Shown here: piece by piece, positions 1 through 9,999 of the stretch | Layout of the letters: each line of letters begins with the position of its first letter | Numbering within the stretch: the first letter of the stretch is position 1 | From: Batkoa obscura | Taxonomy: Eukaryota; Entomophthoromycota; Entomophthoromycetes; Entomophthorales; Batkoaceae | Assembly: GCA_030770535.1 (NCBI GenBank) | Contig: JASVEC010000013.1 | Location: 992,001-1,056,000 of the forward strand | DNA: 64,000 bases | Direction of reading: 5' to 3' | Translations under genes and position numbers: made by a program | The notes under the pieces: generated by a model | Seen by the model: the letters and a program-made list of their open reading frames with translations, nothing else | What the model was told of the DNA's origin: nothing | Databases searched by the model: none

Positions 1-70
1 ATTTTTTAAGCGCTATTCAAGTGGAAAGATTGTTAGTAAAATTCCTAAACACAAAAATACATCTCCATAT
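1..70 (+). mobile_element. MITE family 1, copy 1 (cut by window edge)
   Basis: This is the right two-thirds of the short repeat that recurs through the window. It has the family core AAGCGCTATT and the right end reading CATCTCCATAT. The left end lies outside the window. Plus orientation here means that the T-rich GGGGGTG end is on the left. Confidence 0.85.
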
Positions 71-1008
71 AAATACTTGGTATCATTTCAAAAAATTACA
101 TAATAAATGCTATAAAAATGTCATATAAAAAAGACATTAATCAGAAAAGTAGTATTTATCAAAAATAAAATAAAAATACAAAAATATAAAAAATAAAAAG
201 ATAATAAAAATAACAAAAAGACAAAATAAAATCATAACCACAGTTGTTGCAACTTTATTGCAACCTAATTAACTATTCATTTTTAGAGTAAAATTTAGCT
301 AAAATCAAGCTAAAATCTAGGAATCAGGATTTGAAAAACCCAAATAATCAAACAATTGACTCCAAAAATCGCTACAAATTAGGCTACAATAGAGCTGCAA
401 CAGCTGTATCTTTTTATTTTAGTTTATTGTTTATAAGAATTTCTAGTGTGTGGCAATTTAATAAAATTAAAAAATATATGCTACAACTAACACAAGACAA
501 ACGTGCATCCTTATGTTGGAATTTAGAATAAAAAGTGTACATAAAAATAACAACATAGAATACACTTTTATTGAAAAGCAGAACTTCATAACATGACGCC
601 GTGAATAGTTTATTTTCAAATCCCAGTAGTACTATTATTTTATATATCTTTGTATAAATATTAATTTATGCAATTATTATTTTAGGTTGAACACTCCGTT
701 CATCGATCCCCTTTTTATAGCAGGAGATTTCCAATTTTATTATTTAAAGTTAAATTGTACAATGGGCTTGAATCTATTATTGCTAAAAATTGACAAAAAT
801 AAAATCTAAGTTGACGAAAATAGACCAAATAGCATTGATTGTATTCAAACTTTTAGTTTATAAATGAGTAAATGCCTTTATAAGGAACCTTAAAATTTAA
901 AGTTTAAAACTTGAAACAAAACAATTGTCATTGAGTGAGTATATAAGGGAATTCGAATTGTTATAAAAAACAAAAGCTTTTTACTTTGTTTATTAACGTT
1001 AGCTTTGA
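71..1008. other. Intergenic, upstream of JEN-like gene 1
   Basis: No gene is supported here. A 66-codon open stretch near 331-531 lacks an ATG start and any recognisable similarity. The right end holds the promoter of the first JEN-like gene. Confidence 0.6.
940..947 (+). promoter_or_regulatory. TATA box of JEN-like gene 1
   Basis: TATATAAG lies about 70 bp upstream of the start codon. The second JEN-like gene has the same TATATAAGG string about 120 bp upstream of its own ATG. Confidence 0.5.
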
Positions 1009-2442
1009 ATGGACAAAAACAATGAAATATTAAAAATAGAAGAAGTAGAGAAGCGGGAGAGGTGGTACGATTTTATAATTGCTAAACCAAAACCAGTCCA
1101 AAATCCATTTTCAATCATTTGTAGTTTAAATAAAGCTCAAGCTTTAGCTTTTACAGCTGCATTTCTAGGTTGGTCATTAGATGCTTTTGATTTTCATTTA
1201 GTTTCTTTTGCTTTACATGATATTGGTCAAGATTTAGGTTATAGTGATACTGAAATGTCCACTGGTATAACAGTGACATTATTGTTGCGTCCCATTGGTG
1301 CTTTGATCTTTGGCTTATTGGCTGATAGATTTGGACGAAGAATACCTTTAATGATTGATGTTGTATTGTTCTCAGTCATGGGTTTATGTACTGGTTTTGT
1401 TACTAACTTAACTCAATTTATCATTATACGTGCAATCTTTGGTATTTGTATGGGCGGTGAATGGGGTTTAGGTGCTTCTTTAGCTATGGAATCTTTACCA
1501 GCAGAAGCAAGAGGGGTATTCTCTGGTATATTACAGCAAGGTTATGCAGCTGGTTACTTGTTAGCAGCCTTAGTTTATTGGGCAGTATTCCCAAATATTG
1601 GATGGCGACCTTTATTTTATATTGGTAGTTGTCCAGCTTTATTATGCATAATAATTCGATTTTTCGTACCTGAGTCTGAAGCTTGGAAACAAGAGAAAGA
1701 GAAACAAAAAGAGAAGATTGGGGGAAGTGCAAAAAGTTGGATTAAGGATGTTGCTATAGTATTTAAAAAACATTGGTTATTATGTATTCAAATGATTTTG
1801 TTTATGACTTCCATTAGTTTTATGTCCCATGGTTCTCAAGATCTTTTCCCAACTTACCTTAAAGCTCAATTAGATTATACACCTTCACAAGTATCTATTA
1901 CTGTAATTGTCCAAAATATTGGTGCTATTATTGGTGGTATATTAGTTGGTTGGTATTCCGAATATTTTGGCCGTCGACGTAGTATTGCTTTAATATGTTT
2001 TATAGGACTATTTATGGTGCCTATTTGGGGCTTTGCTGGAGTTCACTCATATGGAGTCCAAATTTTAGGTGCCTTTTTAATACAATTTTGTATACAAGGT
2101 GCTTTTGGCGTAGTACCAGCCTTTTTAACAGAATCTTCTCCACCTTCTATACGTGGTACCTTTCCTGGATTAACTTATCAAATAGGTGCTATGATATCAG
2201 CTTCAGCTGGTCAGCTTGAAGCTGCTTTCTCTGAAAAATTTCGATTGGAAAATGGACATCCAAATTATGCCTTAATACAATCTATTGTGTTATGGTGTGC
2301 ACTCTCACTAACCTTTATTATTGCGCTTTTATGTAAGGAAAATAGCGGTAAAGAGTTTGTTGTAGCTGAAGCTGAAAAAGAAATGGAACTCGAGGACGCT
2401 TTTGGTCATACTGTTACTGATAAAAAGAACGATGATATTTAA
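1009..2442 (+). CDS. JEN-type monocarboxylate/proton permease, copy 1
   Basis: A 477-aa, intron-free major facilitator protein of the JEN family. In yeasts this family imports lactate, pyruvate or dicarboxylates with protons across the plasma membrane. Visible features are a hydrophilic N-terminus, about 12 hydrophobic segments, an MFS motif A (GLLADRFGRR, about residues 103-112) and a long central loop rich in K and E. The JEN signature N-x-x-S-H-x-S-Q-D-x-x-x-T falls at residues 270-282, but the first position is Ser270 (AGT), not Asn. The rest (Ser273, His274, Gln277, Asp278, Thr282) is intact. A paralogue with the canonical Asn lies 2.4 kb downstream in the same orientation, so this is a tandem duplicate. 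The start is the first in-frame ATG, 69 bp after a TATA box. The family is clear. The substrate cannot be read from the sequence, and the Ser270 change may alter transport. Confidence 0.93.
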   Translation: MDKNNEILKIEEVEKRERWYDFIIAKPKPVQNPFSIICSLNKAQALAFTAAFLGWSLDAFDFHLVSFALHDIGQDLGYSDTEMSTGITVTLLLRPIGALIFGLLADRFGRRIPLMIDVVLFSVMGLCTGFVTNLTQFIIIRAIFGICMGGEWGLGASLAMESLPAEARGVFSGILQQGYAAGYLLAALVYWAVFPNIGWRPLFYIGSCPALLCIIIRFFVPESEAWKQEKEKQKEKIGGSAKSWIKDVAIVFKKHWLLCIQMILFMTSISFMSHGSQDLFPTYLKAQLDYTPSQVSITVIVQNIGAIIGGILVGWYSEYFGRRRSIALICFIGLFMVPIWGFAGVHSYGVQILGAFLIQFCIQGAFGVVPAFLTESSPPSIRGTFPGLTYQIGAMISASAGQLEAAFSEKFRLENGHPNYALIQSIVLWCALSLTFIIALLCKENSGKEFVVAEAEKEMELEDAFGHTVTDKKNDDI

Positions 2443-2610
2443 TTATTTATAATAAATTTTTTATTCATATTCATAATGATAATGCTTTAAGTGAATTTTT
2501 TTTAAAAAGTTAATGGTAGTTAAAACTTATTCGAACGAAATATTTCATTTATTGATTTTATTATAAATTTTATACCATTTAAAAAAACATCTTTTTTAAA
2601 CCACATCATA

Positions 2611-2716
2611 GATAGGAATGTTTTTTTTTGTTTCATTACTTTTTCTATTTTTTAAGCGCTATTTGAGTGGAAAGATTGTTAGTAAAATTCTTAAACAAAA
2701 AAATACTTCCCCTCAT
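2611..2716 (+). mobile_element. MITE family 1, copy 2
   Basis: Full-length copy with a damaged left end (TAGGAATG instead of ATATGGGG). The core AAGCGCTATTTGAGTGGAAA is intact, and the right end reads CTTCCCCTCAT. It lies 170 bp after the stop codon of the first JEN-like gene. Confidence 0.88.
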
Positions 2717-2809
2717 CAATTTTTTAGCTTAACTGTATGTTTCTTATCAAATAAGTTATAATAAAAATTAAACTATATAGTTGACTTTTATATTGAATAT
2801 ACAGATTGT

Positions 2810-2842
2810 AATTTAAATTTAAATTTAAATTTAAATTTAAAA
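2810..2842. repeat. (ATTTAA)n tandem repeat
   Basis: About five perfect units of a self-complementary hexamer. The tract could fold back on itself, as is common for microsatellites in AT-rich DNA. Confidence 0.8.
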
Positions 2843-3056
2843 TAATCAAAAATAAATAAATCTCAATTAAACTAAATTAAATAACTGATTTTAATTTTTA
2901 AAGTCTGTAAATGCATATAATCGTTAAAAAAACTTCTTGTATTTCTATTATTTTATATTGTAATATTAATTGTTAATTACTATATTGTAATATTTATATA
3001 ATATTGTATTGTTATATTGTTACCTTTTTGCTTCTTTACTACAATAAAGGCACAAT

Positions 3057-3159
3057 ATATGGGGATGTATCTTTTGTATTTAAGAATTTTACTAATAATT
3101 TTCCCACTCAAATAGCGCTTAAAAGATGGAAAAAATGAAGCCAAAAAACACCCCCATAT
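3057..3159 (-). mobile_element. MITE family 1, copy 3
   Basis: Inverted copy bounded by ATATGGGGATGT and ACACCCCCATAT. It is slightly short internally compared with the 107-bp consensus span, which includes both flanking ATAT tetramers. Confidence 0.9.
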
Positions 3160-4809
3160 AAATGCGTATTTTACTTCTCTAGAATTCAAAAAGCGTTCAA
3201 TGCTCCAAAGATACAAGATTAAAGCCTCTATTCAAATACATATATAATTCAGCATCAAAATAAATATACACTTACTTAATTAAGTATGTTGTCAATTAAG
3301 CTAGATGAATAATATTTCAACTGATAAAAGTTCTCAAGCCAAGGAGTGAGCTCCAATTTAAATAAGTCAAAAGTATCGTGACCGTGGAATTTATATTTAT
3401 ATATATATATATAACAGGCTATGAGCGGTGAAATTGATTTAATGATCGTTAAGGTGATTCATCAGGTGAATTTTAAATTTTTTATTGATATTAATATTTT
3501 TGAAAGTTTAGTAACTATATACTTATTGAATATATTCAATATTATAAAAATATATTATTATATTTAACTGTCATTTTATCAAATATAAAAGAGTGTTAGT
3601 TAATAGTTTAAATAATCTAAATTTTGATCTTCATACCTTAATACTAGATGATAACTATAAGTGAATAATAAAATTATGTTCTAATTGATTATTCTAGAAA
3701 AAAGGGATATGCAGGTAAAAATAATATAGGGCAGTAAATTTTATCGTGATAAAGTATCATTATTTCATTATTATATGTATTAGAAAGAATATTCTTACTC
3801 ATTTAATAATATTTTCGGACACCAAAAATCAAAGTATACTCTTATTGTATAAAAGTAGCTACATCCTAGCTTCATATATATATTTTGTTGTTGATCGTTT
3901 ACACACATTAGTTTAAGTTTTTTATATTGCATGCGAATAGAACAGTATCCTCAGTTTTATCATTTTTTCTAAAAATAGGAAGATTAAATGGTGTCCAACT
4001 CAAGAATATTTTTATAACATTAGCATAAATAATCTGCATTTTAAAACTATAGTAATAAATGTTAAACAAAAATTATATTGATAATTGAATAAAATAGATA
4101 GATACAAATAATTATCAGTAGTAATATAGTTAACAAAACATGAACATTATTATTTTGTTAAGGATGATTTATTCGATCATTAAATTGAGTAAGACACAAA
4201 AGCATTCATTTAGCCCAAAATGGAGCAAATTAATAAATTTTTGGAAATTTTCGATGAAGATTTTAAAAAATTCTTGAAATTTTTACAGCATAAAATACAA
4301 ATATATCTTTAAATTTTTAAATACAAATAAGTTAATTGTTATGCCAACTTATTTAAATTTATACTATAAAGAATAAATAAAAATAAAAATCGAGATTTTG
4401 TTATATTTTGATAATTCAATAAACCATTATTACTATCCAGTTTGCAGTCGATATGAACATTATGATAATTCATCTTCATTAAGTAAACATCAAATAAAAA
4501 TAGCACAATGTTTTTAAGACAAAGCCTGAATTTAACGTTTGCATCTCAATAGATCACACACAATACTCATAACTTATAAATGACTGATCAAGTTAGAATC
4601 CTAACTAATAAAATATGGAGTCAACTGACTATCATCAGCAGTACAAAGCAGCTAATTCGTAAGTGTGTGATTATGCAAAATGAATATGAGAAAGTAACTT
4701 ATCATCCCAAAACTGTTACAATCAAGTTTAAACAGACAGTTGACTATATAAGGCTATCCCACATAATTCACTAGGAATTTTAAAATTATGTAAATAGGAA
4801 AATTTAAAG

Positions 4810-4817
4810 TATAAAAA
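4810..4817 (+). promoter_or_regulatory. TATA-like box of JEN-like gene 2
   Basis: TATAAAAA lies 58 bp before the ATG. A second candidate, TATATAAG at 4745-4752, matches the TATA box of the first JEN-like gene. Confidence 0.4.
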
Positions 4818-4867
4818 GCCACCGAGAAAAAAGAGAGTAAAAAAAACTGACCTTTTTGTTAGCTTAA

Positions 4868-6310
4868 ATGAGCACAATTAATAATGAGATATTGAAAGTG
4901 GAGGAAGCAGAGAAGCGGGAAAGATGGTATAGTTTTATAACTGCCAAACCTAAACCAGTTAAAAATCCATTACGTATCCTTGGTAGTTTAAATCGTACTC
5001 AAGCATTAACCTTTGCTGCTGCTTTTATGGGTTGGTCGTTAGATGCGTTTGATTTCCATTTAGTTTCTTTATCATTACATGATATGGGTAAAGATTTAGG
5101 TTATACTGATACCCAAATGTCTTTGGGTATCACCGTTACTTTATTATTACGTCCAGTTGGTGCTATTATTTTTGGCTTATTGGCCGATAGGTTTGGTAGA
5201 AGAATACCATTAATGGTCGATATTATTTTATTTTCTTTAATGGGTCTTTGTACTGGTTTCGTTACTAATTTAGGTCAATTCGTTGCTGTCAGAGCAATCT
5301 TCGGTATATGTATGGGTGGTGAATGGGGTTTGGGTGCCTCTCTAGCTATGGAAACTTTACCACCTGAGGCAAGAGGTATATTTTCGGGTATATTACAGCA
5401 AGGTTATGCTACTGGCTATTTACTTGCAGCTTTAATTTATTGGGCAGTCTTTCCAAGTTTAGGATGGAGAGCTTTGTTCTACATTGGTAGTTTCCCAGCC
5501 TTGTTATGTATTTTAATTAGATTTTTTGTACCTGAATCTGAAGCTTGGAAGCAGGAGAAAGAAAAACAACATAATAGTGGAGGCTCAAGTGCCAAAGGAT
5601 GGATTAAGCAAACCGGAGTAGTGTTTAAGAACCATTGGGTACTATTTATTCATATTGTAATTTTAATGACTTCATTAAATTTCATGTCCCATGGTTCTCA
5701 AGATCTTTTTCCAACCTACCTTAAGGCTCAATTAGGGTATACACCATCCCAAGCATCCATTACAGTAATCGTTCAAAATTTAGGAGCCATCATAGGGGGT
5801 ACCTTTATAGGATGGTATTCTGAATATTTTGGTCGTCGTCGCACAATGGCCCTTATCTGTTTTATAGGCTTATTCATAGTTCCAGTTTGGGGTTTTGCTG
5901 GAGTAAATTCTTATGGAGTACAAATTTTAGGTGCCTTCTTAATTCAATTTTGCGTCCAAGGGGCATGGGGTATTGTTCCAGCCTTTTTAACTGAAATTTC
6001 CCCACCATCTATACGTGGTACTTTCCCTGGTTTAACTTATCAATTTGGTAATATGATTTCTTCTTGTGCAGCTCAACTTGAGGCTGCATTAGGTGAAAGT
6101 TTCCGTTTTCCAGATGGAAGGCCAAACTATGCATTAGTTCAATCCGTTGTATTATGGTGTGCTTTATCTCTTACTTTCATTGTGATCCTTTTTGCTAAAG
6201 AAAATAGTGGTAAAAGTTTTGTAGAAAAGACGGAAGAAATAGTCGATATTGAATTAAATAATGAGTTCGATTCTAGCGTAAATCAAGATAAAAAGGAAAA
6301 TGTAAATTAA
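4868..6310 (+). CDS. JEN-type monocarboxylate/proton permease, copy 2
   Basis: A 480-aa, intron-free paralogue of the permease encoded 2.4 kb upstream. The two are nearly collinear throughout and visibly very similar. MFS motif A (GLLADRFGRR) and about 12 hydrophobic segments are present. The JEN signature N-x-x-S-H-x-S-Q-D-x-x-x-T is complete, starting at Asn271. The central loop differs most between copies: this one has a Gly/Ser-rich stretch after the KQEKEKQ segment. The C-terminus is acidic and hydrophilic, as is common for JEN transporters, which in yeasts are regulated by glucose-triggered ubiquitination; that control is not visible here. By family it imports lactate, pyruvate or C4-dicarboxylates with protons. 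The canonical motif makes this the safer candidate for the functional member of the pair. Confidence 0.94.
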   Translation: MSTINNEILKVEEAEKRERWYSFITAKPKPVKNPLRILGSLNRTQALTFAAAFMGWSLDAFDFHLVSLSLHDMGKDLGYTDTQMSLGITVTLLLRPVGAIIFGLLADRFGRRIPLMVDIILFSLMGLCTGFVTNLGQFVAVRAIFGICMGGEWGLGASLAMETLPPEARGIFSGILQQGYATGYLLAALIYWAVFPSLGWRALFYIGSFPALLCILIRFFVPESEAWKQEKEKQHNSGGSSAKGWIKQTGVVFKNHWVLFIHIVILMTSLNFMSHGSQDLFPTYLKAQLGYTPSQASITVIVQNLGAIIGGTFIGWYSEYFGRRRTMALICFIGLFIVPVWGFAGVNSYGVQILGAFLIQFCVQGAWGIVPAFLTEISPPSIRGTFPGLTYQFGNMISSCAAQLEAALGESFRFPDGRPNYALVQSVVLWCALSLTFIVILFAKENSGKSFVEKTEEIVDIELNNEFDSSVNQDKKENVN

Positions 6311-6892
6311 GCTTATGTCTTGCTATATTCTATTTTATGTATATAATAAATTGAAATTAACAATTTTGTACTTTTACTTGGTTTAATAGTTGCTATAATA
6401 ATATAACATAGCATTTATATTAGACATAAAATATAGGGATTCTTAAGATTTCACAAAACATTGAGATGAGCACATAAAATATTGTTAATATGAATGATTT
6501 AAGTTTAATTGCTGCATATTGGGTACCTTTTTTCATCCATTTTTGTCCACTCTTTAAATATTTGAAAATTTTTAGTTGAATTTCTAAAACAATAAAGACG
6601 CATACACATTGAACAACCCTAATTTAAACATTATTTGTTGTCTCTAAATAAAAGCAATATTCGGCAGTTTAATCAAGAGTTTATGTACCTATACAATAAT
6701 CTATATGGGGATGTATTTTTTTGTTTAAGAATTTTACTAACAATTTTTCCACTCAAATAACGCTCAAAAAATGGAAAAAGTAATGAAACCAAAAAAAACA
6801 CCCCCATATATAATCCTGTTTTTAAACCATACTTGTGAATTAGAAAGATCATGATAAGAACCAATTTGCTTCTCTCTTTAATTCTATTTCAC
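6311..6892. other. Intergenic after JEN-like gene 2
   Basis: AT-rich spacer containing one inverted MITE. Open stretches here, such as one on the minus strand at 6673-6864, arise from the open frame of the MITE and are not genes. Confidence 0.6.
6703..6810 (-). mobile_element. MITE family 1, copy 4
   Basis: Inverted copy with both ends well preserved (ATATGGGGATGT and ACACCCCCATAT). The core reads AACGCTC instead of AGCGCTT. It lies 80 bp upstream of the F-box-like remnant. Confidence 0.92.
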
Positions 6893-7738
6893 ATGGTGCT
6901 ACAATTTGATCAATTATCTGACATCCTGTTAGAAGACATCTTGAAACTGCTGAATCCAGAAGAGCTACATGAGCTATATTTTCTAAATATTTGTTTAAGG
7001 TTATAAATGTGGCTATCAAGCATAGTTTGAACTATACACTTTATCACCAAAGTAAATATTATAAGCATTGAAAATATCAAAGAAAATTCATTAGAAAACG
7101 GATTTTTGGTGAAGCATATAAATTTATCTGATTTGATCTTCATTATTTAAATTATTGATTAAATAAAATTAATATATTATAAAGATAGGAGTAGTTTTTC
7201 TGTCATTAATGATAGTGCCAACAATAATGGCAATACAGGTACTGTATTCCCAAAATTAAATCAAATAAGCATACATTCAGATAGTCACAAGCATTCCTTG
7301 AGATTATTTAAATTAACTTGAACTATTCGAAATTGATAGGAGTACTGAAAAATTAAAGTTATTAAGTTAATGAGCCCTGGTAAATTAAACCCAGTAAAAT
7401 CACTCAGATATAATTTAGATATTGATGGGTTAAATACTATTTAAAGGAAGGTTATTAAATTGAAGGTGTTACATTTAAACAAAGTTGTAACTACCTATGC
7501 TTCCAAAATCAGTTTGAATATAAACTTTAGTGCCAATAAAATACTAGAAATTAACGCAACGTTTATTGATGATATTATTAAACGTTTAGGCAATCTAAAG
7601 CACTTAAAGAGCATTAAGTTGTCAAACAATTATATCACTTATTCTAACGTCAACACTGAACATAATGATGCAAAATTGATAGAAGGTAACAATATTACTG
7701 CCTTTCTCTACTTTACTTCTACTTTATTTTTACATTAA
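6893..7738 (+). pseudogene. Decayed F-box/leucine-rich-repeat-like gene
   Basis: The ATG opens a short frame whose residues 4-34 resemble an F-box: F-D-Q-L-x-D-I-L-L-E-D-I-L, then N-P-E-E-L, then a hydrophobic stretch. The frame stops soon after. Further pieces in other frames include a short LRR-like string (HINLSDL, near 7110). The final 92-codon open segment (7460-7738, no ATG) contains leucine-rich-repeat spacing, L-x-x-L-K-H-L-K-S-I-K-L-S-N-N-x-I. Together these suggest an F-box protein with C-terminal LRRs, a substrate adaptor of SCF ubiquitin ligases, now broken by several stops and frameshifts. Unrecognised introns could explain part of the break. The F-box and LRR readings come from pattern only. 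Confidence 0.45.
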
Positions 7739-8136
7739 AAAGCTATCAAATTGGACCTTCTTATGGCAATAGGCTATCGTTAGTAATGAGCTCAAATTTT
7801 AGGCTTCAAAGTTCATATACTTATTTTTAAACATAACTTTAAACAAATATATACAAGAATGGCAAACTTGTACTTTACATAGTTTTAAATAAAACATATG
7901 GTGGTGTTTTTTTTGCTTCATTATTTTTTCCATTTTTTAAGCGCTATTTGAGCGGAAAGATTGTTTAGTAAAATTCTTTAAAAAAATAAATCCCCATACT
8001 TAAAATCTTTGTGTGAACTTATTCCATCAAGTAGTTTATTAACAAGCAATTTAAATCGAAAAATCAAACAGTCTTAAAACAAAAAACATTGCTTTTTGTA
8101 AGCTTTGATCCTTTTAAAATAATAAAATAAAAATCA
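7739..8136. other. Intergenic with a MITE
   Basis: Spacer between the F-box-like remnant and the 3' end of the R-SNARE gene. The only recognisable element is the family-1 MITE at 7896-7999. Confidence 0.6.
7896..7999 (+). mobile_element. MITE family 1, copy 5
   Basis: Direct copy starting ATATGGTGGTG and ending CCCCATAC, with the core AAGCGCTATTTGAGCGGAAA. The loss of the final T from the right ATAT suggests some age. Confidence 0.88.
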
Positions 8137-8508
8137 TTAAGAAGAAAGAGAAGCGGAAGGTGTAGGGGTGTCTGTTGAAGGTGAGCTGGTTCCTTTGTCT
8201 TTTAATACAATTGAAAGTATAATGGTTAATAAAATAATAACCACTATAACACCAATAATAATCTTAATTTTAAAATCTTTCCACCACATGGCTTTACGTA
8301 CCTTATTAGCCCCACGCTTAAAGTGCATTGCGTTTTCGTTTAAGTTTTCGGCTTTATCATTCAAATTTTCTAAACATTCTTGCTTTTCTATTACTTTGTC
8401 AATATTATCTTGCATGATACCGACTACTTCATCAACCTGTTGTTGAATTAATTTGGTTTTAGAACCTAGCGGTGGTTGGTTAGCATTATTTTCACCTGGG
8501 TAAGACAT
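8137..8508 (-). CDS. R-SNARE of the synaptobrevin/Snc type, exocytic v-SNARE
   Basis: A 123-aa tail-anchored protein matching yeast Snc1/2 and VAMP. Residues 1-18 are a polar N-terminus. Residues 20-75 form the SNARE coiled coil, with I-M-Q-D-N-I-D-K-V, F-K-R-G-A-N-K-V-R-K-A-M-W-W-K-D and regular heptads. Residues 82-102 are one hydrophobic anchor. Residues 103-123 are a Ser/Thr/Pro-rich luminal tail, longer than the very short tails of most Snc/VAMP proteins. By family it sits on post-Golgi vesicles and pairs with plasma-membrane Q-SNAREs for fusion. The residue aligned with the zero-layer arginine (L-E-R in synaptobrevin) is Lys42 here, in V-I-E-K-Q (codon AAG). No intron is needed. The start is the only ATG before the conserved core and fits the usual length. 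Confidence 0.93.
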   Translation of the reverse strand: MSYPGENNANQPPLGSKTKLIQQQVDEVVGIMQDNIDKVIEKQECLENLNDKAENLNENAMHFKRGANKVRKAMWWKDFKIKIIIGVIVVIILLTIILSIVLKDKGTSSPSTDTPTPSASLSS

Positions 8509-8863
8509 AAGATTATATTGATAAAAAGTAAATAAAAAAGAAGCTTTTATTACGAATTAGTTATAAAATTTAAAATCAACTATGATATCACCTTAACATT
8601 ATCAACTACAATAACTTGTGACAATCCAAAGTTCAATTACAAAAATTCTTATTAGAATATTAAAAATAAAATCAATGCTAGTTATTATAATATGTTAGGC
8701 ATAGGGTTGCTAAGTCAAAGCTAACGTTGTACAAGATTTATTTTAAAGTTAAGGTTAGAGTATACAGGCTGATATATTATATTAAATATTTAGTTAATTA
8801 AAAGTTGGTCATTTTATAAAACAAAAACAATTTATTTTTACAAAAATTATTGATAATATTACA

Positions 8864-8952
8864 GGAGTATCTTTTTTGTTGAGAATTCTAATAAATCATT
8901 CAATTTTTTCCGGTGCATGAAAAATGGATAAATAAATGAAACAAAAAAGACG
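8864..8952 (-). mobile_element. MITE family 2, copy 1 (decayed)
   Basis: About 90 bp. The ends read GGAGTATCTTTTTTG and AAACAAAAAAGACG, matching the termini of family 1 in inverted orientation. The middle (AATAAATCATTCAATT) instead matches the copy at 56346-56436. Confidence 0.55.
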
Positions 8953-9357
8953 ATTTAATATGTAACTTTACATGTTAGTTATTACAATTGACCCAGATTT
9001 TATACTATAGCATTACTATTATAGAGTAAATTTAAAGACAGCCACCAAATTAATTTGATAGCAATAGTTTTGGGCAAATTTTAATAAATTTCGCGTTTTA
9101 AATAACCACTTTTAATAACCTAATTAAAAAAATGAGGCCAACTGCTTAGTTTTTATAAGTACTTTCTAAGATTCAATTTTAAGCAAAATATGACAATAAG
9201 ACAAATGATTGGTTAAAATCCAACATGAAAATGATGAAAATATTTTCAAAGTTGGGAGGGGTTAAATTGCCCAAGGGTAAAACCTTTTAATTTGCTAGAA
9301 ATTCTAGATTTCAACAAGCTGATTTGTCATAATTGAGTAACCTATGAATACTCCAAG

Positions 9358-9365
9358 TATAAAAC
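9358..9365 (+). promoter_or_regulatory. TATA box of eIF1 gene
   Basis: TATAAAAC follows CTCCAAG and lies 110 bp before the start codon. The orphan gene at 16887 has the same CTCCAAGTATA context. Confidence 0.5.
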
Positions 9366-9467
9366 AGCAATCAACCAATTTTGTTTTCTTTAATTCTCTA
9401 TTTTTATTATCCTGTTTACAAGTAGTTCTTTCTCTTAACTACAAGAAAAAAAGCTAGCCGCATCTGT

Positions 9468-9999
9468 ATGTCAACTATTAATAACCTTGCTACCTACGAT
9501 CCCTTTGCCGACACTGGCCTTCAAGAGGAATCTGCTACCCCTGCCAAACCTGATTATATCCGTAAGTGTTTATTTAATTTATGGCTATTATAGAGTGATG
9601 ACAGTATTATTTTAATTGGTAGTAAATAATTTTGAGATCAGTTATTGAACTCGATTTACAATGTTCCTATTATTATAGTCATAGTTACACTGACGCTATA
9701 CTGCTATATTATACATTAATTATGAATTGTATACTAAATCATTTATTATAGATATTCGTATACAACAACGTAACGGTCGTAAAACTTTAACCACTCTTCA
9801 AGGATTACCAAGTCAAGTTGATTTAAAACGCCTTCTTAAACATTTCAAGAAAGTATTTTCTACAAATGGAATTATTGCTACTGACGAGGAGTTAGGAGAA
9901 GTCATCCAACTTCAAGGTGATCAGCGTGTAAAAATTAGTGAATTTTTGATTAGTGAAAAGATTGCTGATAAGGCCAGCATCAAAGTTCATGGTTTCTAA
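9468..9999 (+). CDS. SUI1: Translation initiation factor eIF1 (SUI1)
   Basis: Two exons, 9468-9561 and 9752-9999, encode 113 aa. The intron is phase 1 and 190 bp long, with donor GTAAGT, a TACTAA-like branch site and acceptor TAG. eIF1 binds the 40S subunit near the P site and enforces AUG selection during scanning. The N-terminus contains D-P-F-A-D-T-G. The junction restores Y-I-H-I-R-I-Q-Q-R-N-G-R-K-T-L-T-T, followed by the SUI1 domain with L-K-R-L-L-K-H-F-K-K, a central G-E-V-I-Q-L-Q-G-D-Q-R segment and the C-terminus I-K-V-H-G-F. Length and ends agree with yeast Sui1 (108 aa). The intron is three to four times longer than the others in this window. The gene is transcribed divergently from the R-SNARE. 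Confidence 0.97.

Larger units (their letters stand above)
2443..4867. other. Intergenic between the JEN-like genes
   Basis: A 2.4-kb AT-rich spacer with two family-1 MITEs in opposite orientation, a 32-bp ATTTAA repeat and a short AT microsatellite (about 3391-3413). A 64-codon open stretch at 4580-4774 is probably promoter and leader sequence of the downstream gene. I see no other gene. Confidence 0.6.
8509..9467. other. Divergent intergenic region, SNARE/eIF1
   Basis: Shared upstream region of two divergently transcribed genes. It holds one decayed copy of the second MITE subfamily and a TATA box for eIF1. No other coding sequence is evident. Confidence 0.6.

Noticed and set aside
331-531. 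66-codon open stretch upstream of JEN-like gene 1
   Set aside because: It has no ATG start, low-complexity composition, and no recognisable motif or promoter.
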